Shown here piece by piece: positions 15,347 to 22,219 of a stretch of DNA of 22,316 nt. The translations under genes and the position numbers were made by a program. Below the pieces are notes generated by a model that was not told the origin of the DNA, did no database searches, and was given only the letters and a program-made list of their open reading frames with translations. Source of the stretch: RGIG8597 sp045133795 (GTDB lineage: Bacteria; Spirochaetota; GWE2-31-10). The stretch is from the NCBI GenBank assembly GCA_045133795.1, contig JBGUUT010000083.1, forward strand, positions 1 to 22,316, given 5' to 3'. The stretch's first letter is position 1. Every line of letters starts with the position of its first letter.

Positions 15347-15375
15347 TTGAAAACTATATTTTTTGGTGTTATAAG
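15347..15375 (+). promoter_or_regulatory. Probable cysE promoter
   Basis: TTGAAA (15347-15352, 5/6) and TATAAG (15370-15375, 5/6) are spaced by 17 bp, about 32 bp before the start. It sits back to back with the htrA promoter. Confidence 0.6.
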
Positions 15376-15407
15376 TTGGACTTGATTACGGTAATTTGGA
15401 GAAATAT

Positions 15408-16355
15408 ATGGATTATAAAGGTATTCGAAAAGAAATGGATATTGTATTGGATAAACTGGTTGATACAAAACCGGGCAATCCTTTAACTGACCACATCAAT
15501 AAATATCCGCTGCCATCCAGTGAAATGATAATCTCAATTCTTTGGGATATTCTTGATATAATTTTTCCGGGCTACTATACAACAAAAGAAATTAACGATT
15601 TAAACCTGAAAAACTTTATAAACAGCAAAATCAATTCTATTTATGAAAAACTTACCGTAGAGATTCGAAAAACGATAATCTTAGGACAGCAATTTACAAA
15701 TAAATGTTGCGAACAATGTTCCGACCAATGTATGAATAAAAATGACGACAAAGCTGTAGAACTAACGATGATGTTAATTAACAAGTTGGAAAATATCCGT
15801 GAAATGGTTGCAAAAGATGTACTTGCCGCATTCGCCGGCGACCCCGCAGCACAGGATTACAGCGAAGTCATTTTAAGTTATCCGTCAATTTTTGCCGTAA
15901 CGGTTCACCGAGTAGCACACATTTTATACAAAGCCGGAGTTCGCTATATCCCAAGAATGATGTCCGAATATTCTCACATGAGAACCGGAATCGATATTCA
16001 TCCCGGTGCGACAATCGGAGAAAATTTCTTTATCGACCACGGTACCGGCGTAGTAATCGGAGAAACCTGTGAAATCGGTAACAACGTAAAACTTTATCAA
16101 GGTGTAACACTAGGAGCATTAAGTTTTCCTCGTGATGAACAAGGCTCAATCATAAAAGGTAAAAAGCGACATCCTAAAATCGAAGACAATGTTACAATTT
16201 ACGCCGGAGCTACGATTCTCGGCGGTGACACTGTTATCGGAGCCGGCTCAACCATCGGTGGAAACTGCTGGATTATATCTTCTTTACCTCCGAATTCCCG
16301 TGTATCGGTAGACTTTTCACAATGGAATTCCGTATCAAGCCGTAAAAAAGATTAA
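15408..16355 (+). CDS. cysE: Serine O-acetyltransferase
   Basis: Acetylates serine with acetyl-CoA to give O-acetylserine, the precursor of cysteine. The 315-aa protein has a helical N-terminal half (about 1-180) and a left-handed beta-helix of hexapeptide repeats from about 195 (IHPGATIGENFFIDHGTGVVIGETCEIG). The D210-H211 pair corresponds to the catalytic Asp/His of CysE. It is longer than the E. coli enzyme (273 aa) because of an extended N-terminal region. That region carries a Cys cluster, C100, C101, C104 and C108, which might bind metal or sense redox state. The frame opens at a TTG at 15396, but GGAG (15398-15401) is inside that extension and fixes the ATG at 15408. A methyltransferase gene begins 2 nt after the stop. 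Confidence 0.93.
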   Translation: MDYKGIRKEMDIVLDKLVDTKPGNPLTDHINKYPLPSSEMIISILWDILDIIFPGYYTTKEINDLNLKNFINSKINSIYEKLTVEIRKTIILGQQFTNKCCEQCSDQCMNKNDDKAVELTMMLINKLENIREMVAKDVLAAFAGDPAAQDYSEVILSYPSIFAVTVHRVAHILYKAGVRYIPRMMSEYSHMRTGIDIHPGATIGENFFIDHGTGVVIGETCEIGNNVKLYQGVTLGALSFPRDEQGSIIKGKKRHPKIEDNVTIYAGATILGGDTVIGAGSTIGGNCWIISSLPPNSRVSVDFSQWNSVSSRKKD

Positions 16356-16357
16356 TC

Positions 16358-17251
16358 ATGATAAAACTTTGGGAAAAACAATTCGAGGCTGAACATTTAA
16401 TCAATTATTTTCACAACAAGCGTATTCATTTTATCCCGGAATTGCGTGAAGCCCTGTTGACTGCAAACATTTCCGGTGCGAGAAAGAGACAAGCAATTTT
16501 ATTTTGTGCTGAACATTTTTTGCGACAACAATTTGCTGCTAATCAATACCTTGAATTTTCTGCCGGCTCTCGAAAAATCTTGCGTAAAATCTACACTCGC
16601 CTTTTTGATGAACTTGAAGAATTAACTTCCATGACACATGAAACGGCAAATAAAACTATTCTAAAAATCGAAAAACGCCATTATCGACGATTGCGACTTT
16701 TTTTAGAACGGACAAATCCGTTTTATCGTGCTGTCTGTGAAAAATCACCGGAGCGTTTAACCGCCGTTGTATGTGACGAATACTCTGCATTGTTTCAACT
16801 AAAACTTTTTAATTTACAAAATCGTACTATAGATGAACTTTCGCCATTGCTGGATATCGGGTGCGGAAAACACGCTTTTTTAGTCAAGTATCTTAGAAAA
16901 CTCGCAGCTGCGGCCTACGGATTTGACAGAATGCAAGAAAATCGAAAATATTTGCGTAAATCTGACTGGTTTGAGTTTAATTACGGAGTACAACGCTGGA
17001 AAACTATAATTTGCAATTTATCTTTTTCGTCGCATTTCAGAGCTGCCTTATGCCGAAAAGACGGCACGGAAGAAAAGTTTATGCAAACATATTTGAATAT
17101 TTTGGATTCATTGCAAGTCGGCGGATGTTGGCTTTACGCACCGTCTTTGCCTGAAATAGAAATTAATTTGCCTACCGATAAATTTACAATCGAAGTATTT
17201 CCCGTAAATGATAAAGACAATATGACATCTATCAAAAGAATAAACATTTAA
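16358..17251 (+). CDS. SAM-dependent methyltransferase-like protein
   Basis: The 297-aa protein has a class I methyltransferase motif I, LLDIGCGKHAF, from about 164, with an acidic residue at the end of the next strand (AYGFDR). The N-terminal 150 residues are basic and helical, possibly an RNA-binding or substrate domain. The C-terminal half is short for the fold, and the post-motif strands are only partly recognisable. The substrate cannot be told. The ATG is 2 nt after the cysE stop with no clear Shine-Dalgarno of its own, so translation is probably coupled to cysE. Convergent with the 17292 gene, with 40 bp between and no clear terminator. Confidence 0.65.
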   Translation: MIKLWEKQFEAEHLINYFHNKRIHFIPELREALLTANISGARKRQAILFCAEHFLRQQFAANQYLEFSAGSRKILRKIYTRLFDELEELTSMTHETANKTILKIEKRHYRRLRLFLERTNPFYRAVCEKSPERLTAVVCDEYSALFQLKLFNLQNRTIDELSPLLDIGCGKHAFLVKYLRKLAAAAYGFDRMQENRKYLRKSDWFEFNYGVQRWKTIICNLSFSSHFRAALCRKDGTEEKFMQTYLNILDSLQVGGCWLYAPSLPEIEINLPTDKFTIEVFPVNDKDNMTSIKRINI

Positions 17252-17291
17252 AATAAAAGTTGAGACACTGCGATTTCAAAGAACCTTCGTT

Positions 17292-18269
17292 TTATTCAAA
17301 ACCGGCTAATTTCATTCCTTCTTCGGTATATCCTTGAGGAAGTAAGTTTTTTGTATTTTCTTCATTTATAAAATAATGATATGCGTTACATAAAAGAGCT
17401 TCGGTTATTTCTTCTTTTATAAAACTGCTGAATGCCTTCAAAATTCGGCGTTTACCTGAAAGTTCGCCTCGATAATATTCAAGATTCATATAGCTAAACA
17501 TAACTTCATAATATACCGTTGCGTCTTCATTTTGAAAATATCCCCACGCATTCATATCAGATATGTCACCGTTTTTTCTTATTCTGTCGTTAGCGTTTTT
17601 ATTTGTAATGCCTATCATTACAAACGGCCCTCTGCAAAAACCGTCAGTTTCATTTCCGCTTTTGTCATATTCACAAAGAATGTCACCTTTTTTAAATGGT
17701 GTAGGAAAATCAAACCACAGCCCTTCAAACACGCCGTAGAAAATATCTGAAATATTATCCGCACACTCATAAACATCACAAGCATAAGGTTGATTGTTTA
17801 TATCAAAATAAACAAGCTCATATTTTTCACTTTCAAGTTTTCGCTTTGCAATTCTGTAGATATATTTTTCTTCAAAATTATCATATTTTTTTAAGAAATG
17901 ATTTTGAGCTGCTTCAAATGTTTTAAAGATTATATCTTCCGGAAACCATGAGTCTTCCTCATTCCATTCAAGAGTATAAACACAATCTTCAGAAAGAGTT
18001 AAAAAATCATTTATCAAACTTTCTTCAACGGAAATATATTCTTTTAAAAAATTATGAAGACTTTCTTGCGGTAACGTATTGAATCTTTTTTCGATTTTAC
18101 AATCAGGCATTGTCTTAATTAATTCATTCCACGCTTCATGTTTTTCTTTTATCGTAATTTTATTGCATTGATATATAAGCCACGCAGCTTCAAGAGAATT
18201 GAATTGATAATTAATATTTTTTAAATGCTCTTTTATATCTTTTGAGTTTATAAAATCAAAAATATTCAT
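17292..18269 (-). CDS. Conserved hypothetical protein, function unknown
   Basis: A 325-aa soluble protein with no signal peptide or membrane segment. It starts MNIFDFINSKDIKEHL, has a helical first third (NSLEAAWLIYQCN...KHEAWNELIKTMPDC) and a mixed alpha/beta remainder rich in Tyr, Phe and acidic residues. It ends LLPQGYTEEGMKLAGF. I have an impression of similar proteins in gut Firmicutes and treponemes but know no function. The frame opens at 18284, but GGAG lies between that ATG and the one at 18269, so the latter is chosen. It is downstream of tRNA-Arg and its terminator. Confidence 0.7.
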   Translation of the reverse strand: MNIFDFINSKDIKEHLKNINYQFNSLEAAWLIYQCNKITIKEKHEAWNELIKTMPDCKIEKRFNTLPQESLHNFLKEYISVEESLINDFLTLSEDCVYTLEWNEEDSWFPEDIIFKTFEAAQNHFLKKYDNFEEKYIYRIAKRKLESEKYELVYFDINNQPYACDVYECADNISDIFYGVFEGLWFDFPTPFKKGDILCEYDKSGNETDGFCRGPFVMIGITNKNANDRIRKNGDISDMNAWGYFQNEDATVYYEVMFSYMNLEYYRGELSGKRRILKAFSSFIKEEITEALLCNAYHYFINEENTKNLLPQGYTEEGMKLAGFE

Positions 18270-18285
18270 AAAAATGCTCCGCATA

Positions 18286-18316
18286 AAATAAAAAACCTTA
18301 TGAAAAAATCATAAGG
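18286..18316 (-). terminator. tRNA-Arg terminator
   Basis: CCTTATG (18296-18302) and CATAAGG (18310-18316) form a perfect stem with a 7-nt loop. The A-rich 18286-18295 gives the U tract on the minus strand. It is directly after the tRNA 3' end. Confidence 0.85.
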
Positions 18317-18323
18317 CTTTTTT

Positions 18324-18396
18324 TGACCCTGAGACGAATTGAACGTCCGACCAAAAGTTTAGGAAACTTCTACTCTATCCACTGAGCTACAAGGCC
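18324..18396 (-). tRNA. tRNA-Arg (anticodon CCU)
   Basis: The 73-nt cloverleaf reads on the minus strand. The acceptor stem is GGCCTTG/CAGGGTC with two G-U pairs. The D stem is GCTC/GAGT, the anticodon stem GAAGT/ACTTT with loop TTCCTAA (anticodon CCT), then a 5-nt variable loop, and the T stem GGACG/CGTCT with loop TTCAATT. The discriminator is A and CCA is not encoded. It decodes AGG. Confidence 0.95.
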
Positions 18397-18546
18397 ATTT
18401 GCTATTCTAGGTATCATATTTAATTTTTTCAGTCAATTAAAGTTTACAAATGAAAAAAAACGTTTTCTCAGTGTGTTTTTTTCTTCCGCTATGTTTGCAT
18501 TCGCTTGTTTTTCCTGCGTAAAAACTTCGTTTGTTCTCGTTGCTAT

Positions 18547-18580
18547 AAAAAAGCGGAGCTTGTGGTAAAACAAACTCCGC
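18547..18580 (-). terminator. Terminator of the lipoprotein array
   Basis: GCGGAGcTTG (18553-18562) pairs with CAAaCTCCGC (18571-18580) with one mismatch. A-run 18547-18552 provides a U tract on the minus strand. It ends transcription after the last lipoprotein gene. The remaining gap to the tRNA (18397-18546) shows nothing else clear. Confidence 0.85.
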
Positions 18581-18587
18581 CGTTAAA

Positions 18588-19559
18588 TTATTCTGTTATC
18601 AATTCTTCTTTTGATGAAAAGAATGCATTTTCGTCAAGCGGATCCGGTTCTATATTGAGAACGTGAGTATCGTAATAACCGGATTGACGTAAAATACGCT
18701 TGATGTTCTTATATGCTTCATTTCTGTTGTCTCCAAGTTCTTCACCGGTCGGAACGTTTTCATTTAGGCAATAATTCCCATCTTTTTCATGATAGTTACT
18801 TTGGATAAAAGTTTTATCTTCTTCATTTATTACAGACAATATTTGTTCAAAATCGATTGCTTCAATTTTTACGTCGGCTAATGGTGTTGTATCGTATTCA
18901 GAAATTAAATATCCGTTTTCATTCAAAATATGGATTTTACCGCTTTTTGCCCATTCAGGAATGGTAAAAGTTACTTTATAAGGCGTAATAGTTTCCAAAT
19001 CATAAAAACTGCTGTTTTTTAGCGGTGACATTTTTTCTTCATTTCGAATTCTTGTATCCGGAGAATCTCCGCTTAGCCAAATAAGCGGATAACCGTCATC
19101 CAGCAACAATTTTGCTTTTTCTTTACTGAACACATCAATATTAAAAAAAGCTTTTTCCGATGTCACAGTAACCTTGTTACCATTTTTCACTAATTCTAAA
19201 ACTTCCGGATATTCTATAAGTAATTTTTTTCCGAAAAGACTGCTTGATGAAATCACTTTTGGCGGAACTTCAAAATGACAAGTAACATCTCCGATATCCG
19301 AAGTAGAAATAAACATGTCAGTCTCATCGTAATATTCCCAATATCGACTTGCTCTTAATCCTCGAAACTCAGCCCAAAAAGAACTTGAATATCCATCAAA
19401 AGTTGTTCCGCAATCACTGCCGTTATACACAACTGTTACTGTATCGCCTACAGCTGCAGAAGATTCTTCTACTTCATAAAAATCATCAATCATTCTAGGT
19501 TCAGTGGGATAACAACTTATTAAAAGAAGAAAAATAAATAAAGATAGCATTCGTTTCAT
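18588..19559 (-). CDS. Lipoprotein, long divergent member of the tandem family
   Basis: A 323-aa lipoprotein with signal MKRMLSLFIFLLLISC and lipid-accepting C16. It shows the same two landmarks as its shorter neighbours: an early VGDTVTVVYNGS segment, and TPYKVTFTIPEWAKSGKIHI matching VPDNAxSG of the others. Both are typical of IPT/TIG-like Ig folds. It differs in an insert between them and in about 100 extra residues after the domain. The extreme C-terminus reads SSKEELITE, echoing the neighbours' NGNEITE, and the last 13 bases of the gene are the same. AGGAG (19570-19566) precedes the ATG. Last gene of the array, before a strong terminator. Function unknown. Confidence 0.8.
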   Translation of the reverse strand: MKRMLSLFIFLLLISCYPTEPRMIDDFYEVEESSAAVGDTVTVVYNGSDCGTTFDGYSSSFWAEFRGLRASRYWEYYDETDMFISTSDIGDVTCHFEVPPKVISSSSLFGKKLLIEYPEVLELVKNGNKVTVTSEKAFFNIDVFSKEKAKLLLDDGYPLIWLSGDSPDTRIRNEEKMSPLKNSSFYDLETITPYKVTFTIPEWAKSGKIHILNENGYLISEYDTTPLADVKIEAIDFEQILSVINEEDKTFIQSNYHEKDGNYCLNENVPTGEELGDNRNEAYKNIKRILRQSGYYDTHVLNIEPDPLDENAFFSSKEELITE

Positions 19560-19587
19560 AATAAACTCCTTTTGTTCATATAAACCA

Positions 19588-19611
19588 ACAGCACAGTGTC
19601 ACGCGTGCTGT
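19588..19611. repeat. Intergenic hairpin, shortened form
   Basis: ACAGCAC (19588-19594) and GTGCTGT (19605-19611) form a perfect 7-bp stem. The loop keeps GTGTCACGC of the longer copies but lacks CCGAGCAACGTCT. No U tract follows. Confidence 0.75.
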
Positions 19612-19620
19612 CATTAAAAA

Positions 19621-20202
19621 TTACTCTGTTATCTCGTTGCCGTTTTTGTCGACGATGATGAGTAGTTTGTCAGAGAAACCGCAGTTACTAATTCCCAATC
19701 CTTCCAATTTAATCACACCGCTGATTGCTTTTTCCGGAACAATACAACGCACTTCGCCGTTTCCTGTTTCTGAATCCCACTTGAAATAAGTGTATTTGTT
19801 CGGATTTACAGCATTGATGATATTATATGCTCCGGTATCATAAAAAACTGCGGTTTTACCGTTTTCTGTTTTAGTTTGCGATTTTGCATTTTCTTCAAAT
19901 TCTATATTAAAATTCACAAGGTTATTCATATTACGATAACTTGATTTCTCTGAATCTTCCGGAATACTGACATCAGTTAGTTGACCGTCAATAACTTCAA
20001 CAGTTTTTAAATGTTCGTTGTATATCTCATAATAATGCACATTAAAAGTAACGGTCAATTCCTCGCCTCGCTGTGTTGAAGTCGGAGAAACTTTAACATT
20101 ATATACATTAGGCGGTACTTCTCCGCCCAGTGTAGTATCATTGCTTTCACAACAACCGATAAGGAATAAAGAGATAAAACTAAAAAATAGTATTCGCTTC
20201 AT
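19621..20202 (-). CDS. Lipoprotein, tandem family member
   Basis: A 193-aa lipoprotein, MKRILFFSFISLFLIGC with lipobox LIGC (C17). An Ig-like (IPT/TIG-type) domain is suggested by YNVKVSPTSTQRGEELTVTF near the start and EVRCIVPEKAISGVIKL near the end. It ends with the family tail KLLIIVDKNGNEITE. The frame runs to 20268, but that extension reads through the intergenic hairpin. The ATG at 20202 has GGAG at 20212-20209 and starts the signal peptide. Bases 20148-20219 (signal peptide and leader) match the next gene upstream except for one base. Function unknown. Confidence 0.85.
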   Translation of the reverse strand: MKRILFFSFISLFLIGCCESNDTTLGGEVPPNVYNVKVSPTSTQRGEELTVTFNVHYYEIYNEHLKTVEVIDGQLTDVSIPEDSEKSSYRNMNNLVNFNIEFEENAKSQTKTENGKTAVFYDTGAYNIINAVNPNKYTYFKWDSETGNGEVRCIVPEKAISGVIKLEGLGISNCGFSDKLLIIVDKNGNEITE

Positions 20203-20219
20203 AATAAGCTCCTTTTGTT
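20148..20219 (-). repeat. 72-bp leader/signal-peptide block, copy 1
   Basis: It matches 20797-20868 with one mismatch and covers the ribosome binding site, the start codon and about 18 codons of signal peptide. The flanking coding parts are far less similar, so the block looks recently exchanged or duplicated. Confidence 0.85.
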
Positions 20220-20229
20220 CATATAAATA

Positions 20230-20265
20230 ACAGCACTGTGTCACGCCGGGCAACGTCTGTACTGT
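20230..20265. repeat. Intergenic hairpin repeat
   Basis: ACAGCAC (20230-20236) pairs with GTACTGT (20259-20265) with one mismatch around GTGTCACGCCGGGCAACGTC. It is the same element as at 20914-20946 and 21577-21610, and lies directly after the next upstream gene's stop. Confidence 0.75.
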
Positions 20266-20275
20266 CATTAGTAAA

Positions 20276-20851
20276 TTACTCTGTTATCTCGTTGCCGTTT
20301 TCGTCGACGATGATGAGCTTTTCGTCGGAGAAACCCGGAAGAGCATTTGCACCATACAATGATATTACACTTGAAACCGCATTATCCGGAACTGTACAAA
20401 TAATTTTTCCTACTTCAAATAAAATATATTTTGCAGGATAAACATTAGATAATTTATAATCTTCACTAATATAAGACACAGTTATCTTTTCTTTTCCGCA
20501 TTCATAATCCATGCTTGTACAATTTTCAGCAACATTTGTTTTATATTCTTTAGCATTGTCTGAAAATTGGGTATTGAAACGCACGAAATCATTGTAATTG
20601 TCTTGAAAATCATAATTTTCATGATTTTTCATGAATTCTTCAGACATTAATAAATTTCCATACTCATCTACAAAAAGACTTTCTATATATTCTTTTTCTG
20701 TAGAACGTATATCGTAAGTAATAGTAATTTCTTCACCACGTTTTACCTTAGCCGGAGAAATCTTAACATTCCAAAATTCCGGGGGAGTCCAATTTGCACA
20801 ACAACCAATAAGGAATAAAGAGATAAAACTAAAAAATAGTATTCGCTTCAT
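20276..20851 (-). CDS. Lipoprotein, tandem family member
   Basis: A 191-aa lipoprotein with a signal peptide identical in its first 18 residues to the downstream paralogue (MKRILFFSFISLFLIGCC, C17). The mature part starts ANWTPPEFWNVKISP and VKRGEEITITYD, keeps a two-Cys segment (ENCTSMDYECG), then KIICTVPDNAVSGVISLYG and the tail EKLIIVDENGNEITE. The whole mature region is close to the 20956 gene, so these two are the most recent duplicates by protein. Its leader and signal peptide instead match the 19621 gene, so the gene is a mosaic. The start is preceded by AGGAG. Probably outer-membrane or periplasmic; function unknown. Confidence 0.87.
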   Translation of the reverse strand: MKRILFFSFISLFLIGCCANWTPPEFWNVKISPAKVKRGEEITITYDIRSTEKEYIESLFVDEYGNLLMSEEFMKNHENYDFQDNYNDFVRFNTQFSDNAKEYKTNVAENCTSMDYECGKEKITVSYISEDYKLSNVYPAKYILFEVGKIICTVPDNAVSSVISLYGANALPGFSDEKLIIVDENGNEITE

Positions 20852-20868
20852 AATAAGCTCCTTTTGTT
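20797..20868 (-). repeat. 72-bp leader/signal-peptide block, copy 2
   Basis: Partner of 20148-20219 with one mismatch. Similarity stops abruptly at 20868, where the DNA leading into the 30-bp palindrome begins. Confidence 0.85.
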
Positions 20869-20874
20869 TTCCTA

Positions 20875-20904
20875 ACTAACAAGGGACTTAAGTCCCTTGT
20901 TAGT
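20875..20904. repeat. 30-bp perfect palindrome, copy 2
   Basis: The two 15-bp halves are exact reverse complements (ACTAACAAGGGACTT, then its complement). The central 20 bp are identical to 283-302. It is present in only one of the four comparable intergenic regions of the array, which suggests insertion. Confidence 0.9.
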
Positions 20905-20913
20905 GTATTGCAC

Positions 20914-20946
20914 CACAGTGTCACGCCGAGCAACGTCTGTGCTGTC
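20914..20946. repeat. Intergenic hairpin repeat, 5' part lost
   Basis: CACAG (20914-20918) pairs with CTGTG (20937-20941). The core GTGTCACGCCGAGCAACGTC matches the other copies. The left flank AACAG seen in other copies is replaced by DNA carrying the 30-bp palindrome. Confidence 0.7.
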
Positions 20947-20955
20947 ATAAAAAAA

Positions 20956-21552
20956 TTACTCTGTTATCTCGTTGCCGTTTTCATCAACGATGATGAGTTT
21001 TTCTTCTGAGAAAACACCACCTGATATAAAATCATTAGACAAGAATATTACACCTGAAACAGCATTATCCGGAACTGTACAAATAATTTTTCCTGTTTCA
21101 AATGAAATATATTTTGCAGGAAAAACATTGCTAAGCTCATAATCTTCAACATCATAGTCTATTGATATTTTTTCTCCGCCGCATTCATAATCTATGCTTG
21201 TGCAATTTTCTGCATGATTTGTTTTGTATTTTTTTGCACCATCACGAATTTTTGTATTAAAAACAACAAAATCATTATAATTTTCTTTGGGCGTTTCACG
21301 CCATTGTTCAAATTCTTTTTTTTCTTTCTCCGGCAGTTGCAAGTTTCCGTTTTCATCAAGAAATAAATACTCAATAAAGTCTTTTCCGTCTGAAGCTCTA
21401 TAATCATAAGTAATAGTAATTTCTTCACCACGTTTTACTGTAGCCGGAGAAATTTTTATATTCCAAAAATCACCCGGAGTCCAATTTGCACAACAACTGG
21501 AAATTGTAAAAATAGAAATAAAAACAAAAAACAGAAAAATATTCTTTTTCAT
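20956..21552 (-). CDS. Lipoprotein, tandem family member
   Basis: A 198-aa lipoprotein. The signal MKKNIFLFFVFISIFTISSC (C20) differs from the two downstream genes. The mature part is near that of the 20276 product: ANWTPGDFWNIKISPATVKRGEEITITYD, the two-Cys segment ENCTSIDYECG, KIICTVPDNAVSGVIFL, and the tail EKLIIVDENGNEITE. The middle has a lysine- and glutamate-rich insert (EKEKKEFEQWRETPKE) absent from its paralogue. The IPT/TIG-like fold is inferred from motif spacing. AGGAG is 7-8 nt before the ATG. Function unknown. Confidence 0.87.
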   Translation of the reverse strand: MKKNIFLFFVFISIFTISSCCANWTPGDFWNIKISPATVKRGEEITITYDYRASDGKDFIEYLFLDENGNLQLPEKEKKEFEQWRETPKENYNDFVVFNTKIRDGAKKYKTNHAENCTSIDYECGGEKISIDYDVEDYELSNVFPAKYISFETGKIICTVPDNAVSGVIFLSNDFISGGVFSEEKLIIVDENGNEITE

Positions 21553-21576
21553 TATCTAGCTCCTTTTGATAAATAA

Positions 21577-21610
21577 CAGCACAGTGTCACGCCGAGCGAC
21601 GTCTGTACTG
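21577..21610. repeat. Intergenic hairpin repeat
   Basis: CAGCACAG (21577-21584) pairs with CTGTACTG (21603-21610) with one mismatch around TGTCACGCCGAGCGACGT. The TGTCACGCCGAGC core matches TGTCATTCCGAAC of the 3551 repeat at 10 of 13 positions. Confidence 0.75.
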
Positions 21611-21620
21611 CTATAAAAAA

Positions 21621-22199
21621 TTATTCTGTTGTCTCGTTGCCGTTTTCGTCAACAATGATAAGTTTTTCGTCGGAGAAAAGTCTATTTCTAAAATGGAAAT
21701 AGTCACCGGTTACATGCAAATAGCCACTTTGAGCATTATCCGGGATTCTGAATTCCAGCATTACAATTTCATTATTCGAAGATGTTGCAGAACTATTTGA
21801 AATAGAAACAAAACTATTAATTTCTATTGCAGATATTTTATCAAATTGTTTTTGCGGACAAATATAAAGAACGTTATCTAAAAAACGGGAATTTTCATCT
21901 AAAGAAAATACGGAAGAATATGGAGATATATTTGTTCCTATATATTTAATCTTACCGCTATCAGTGATTTCAAAATCTTTTTTATAATTCAAATTATTAG
22001 ATTTTATTTCTTTTTCATACATTACCAACACTGTATCACCGACTTTTACCTTTGACGGATAAAATTTTATCCAATAAATTTGTGGGAACTCAAATCCTTT
22101 TTTCTCTTCTAAACTGTAAATACTAATAACACACGGATTGCTGTCGCAGGAGATAAAAATGAATAGCAATGCTAATAAACATAAGATTATTCGTTTCAT
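21621..22199 (-). CDS. Lipoprotein, tandem family member
   Basis: A 192-aa lipoprotein with signal MKRIILCLLALLFIFISC (C18). The early landmark is YWIKFYPSKVKVGDTVLVMY and the late one EFRIPDNAQSGYLHV, followed by the tail EKLIIVDENGNETTE. It lacks the two-Cys segment of the 20276 and 20956 products and is a more distant member. GGAGG stands 7 nt before the ATG. Only 20 bp separate it from the stop of the next gene upstream, with no hairpin repeat in that gap. Function unknown. Confidence 0.85.
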   Translation of the reverse strand: MKRIILCLLALLFIFISCDSNPCVISIYSLEEKKGFEFPQIYWIKFYPSKVKVGDTVLVMYEKEIKSNNLNYKKDFEITDSGKIKYIGTNISPYSSVFSLDENSRFLDNVLYICPQKQFDKISAIEINSFVSISNSSATSSNNEIVMLEFRIPDNAQSGYLHVTGDYFHFRNRLFSDEKLIIVDENGNETTE

Positions 22200-22219
22200 A
22201 TTTTACCTCCGCAATTAAA

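Noticed and set aside
18324..18396. tRNA-Arg as the attachment site of an island holding the lipoprotein array
   Set aside because: The array lies on the 5' side of the tRNA. No integrase or repeated tRNA 3' end is visible in the window.
20203..20268. N-terminal extension of the 19621 lipoprotein
   Set aside because: It would put 22 residues, translated from the intergenic hairpin, before a proper lipoprotein signal peptide.
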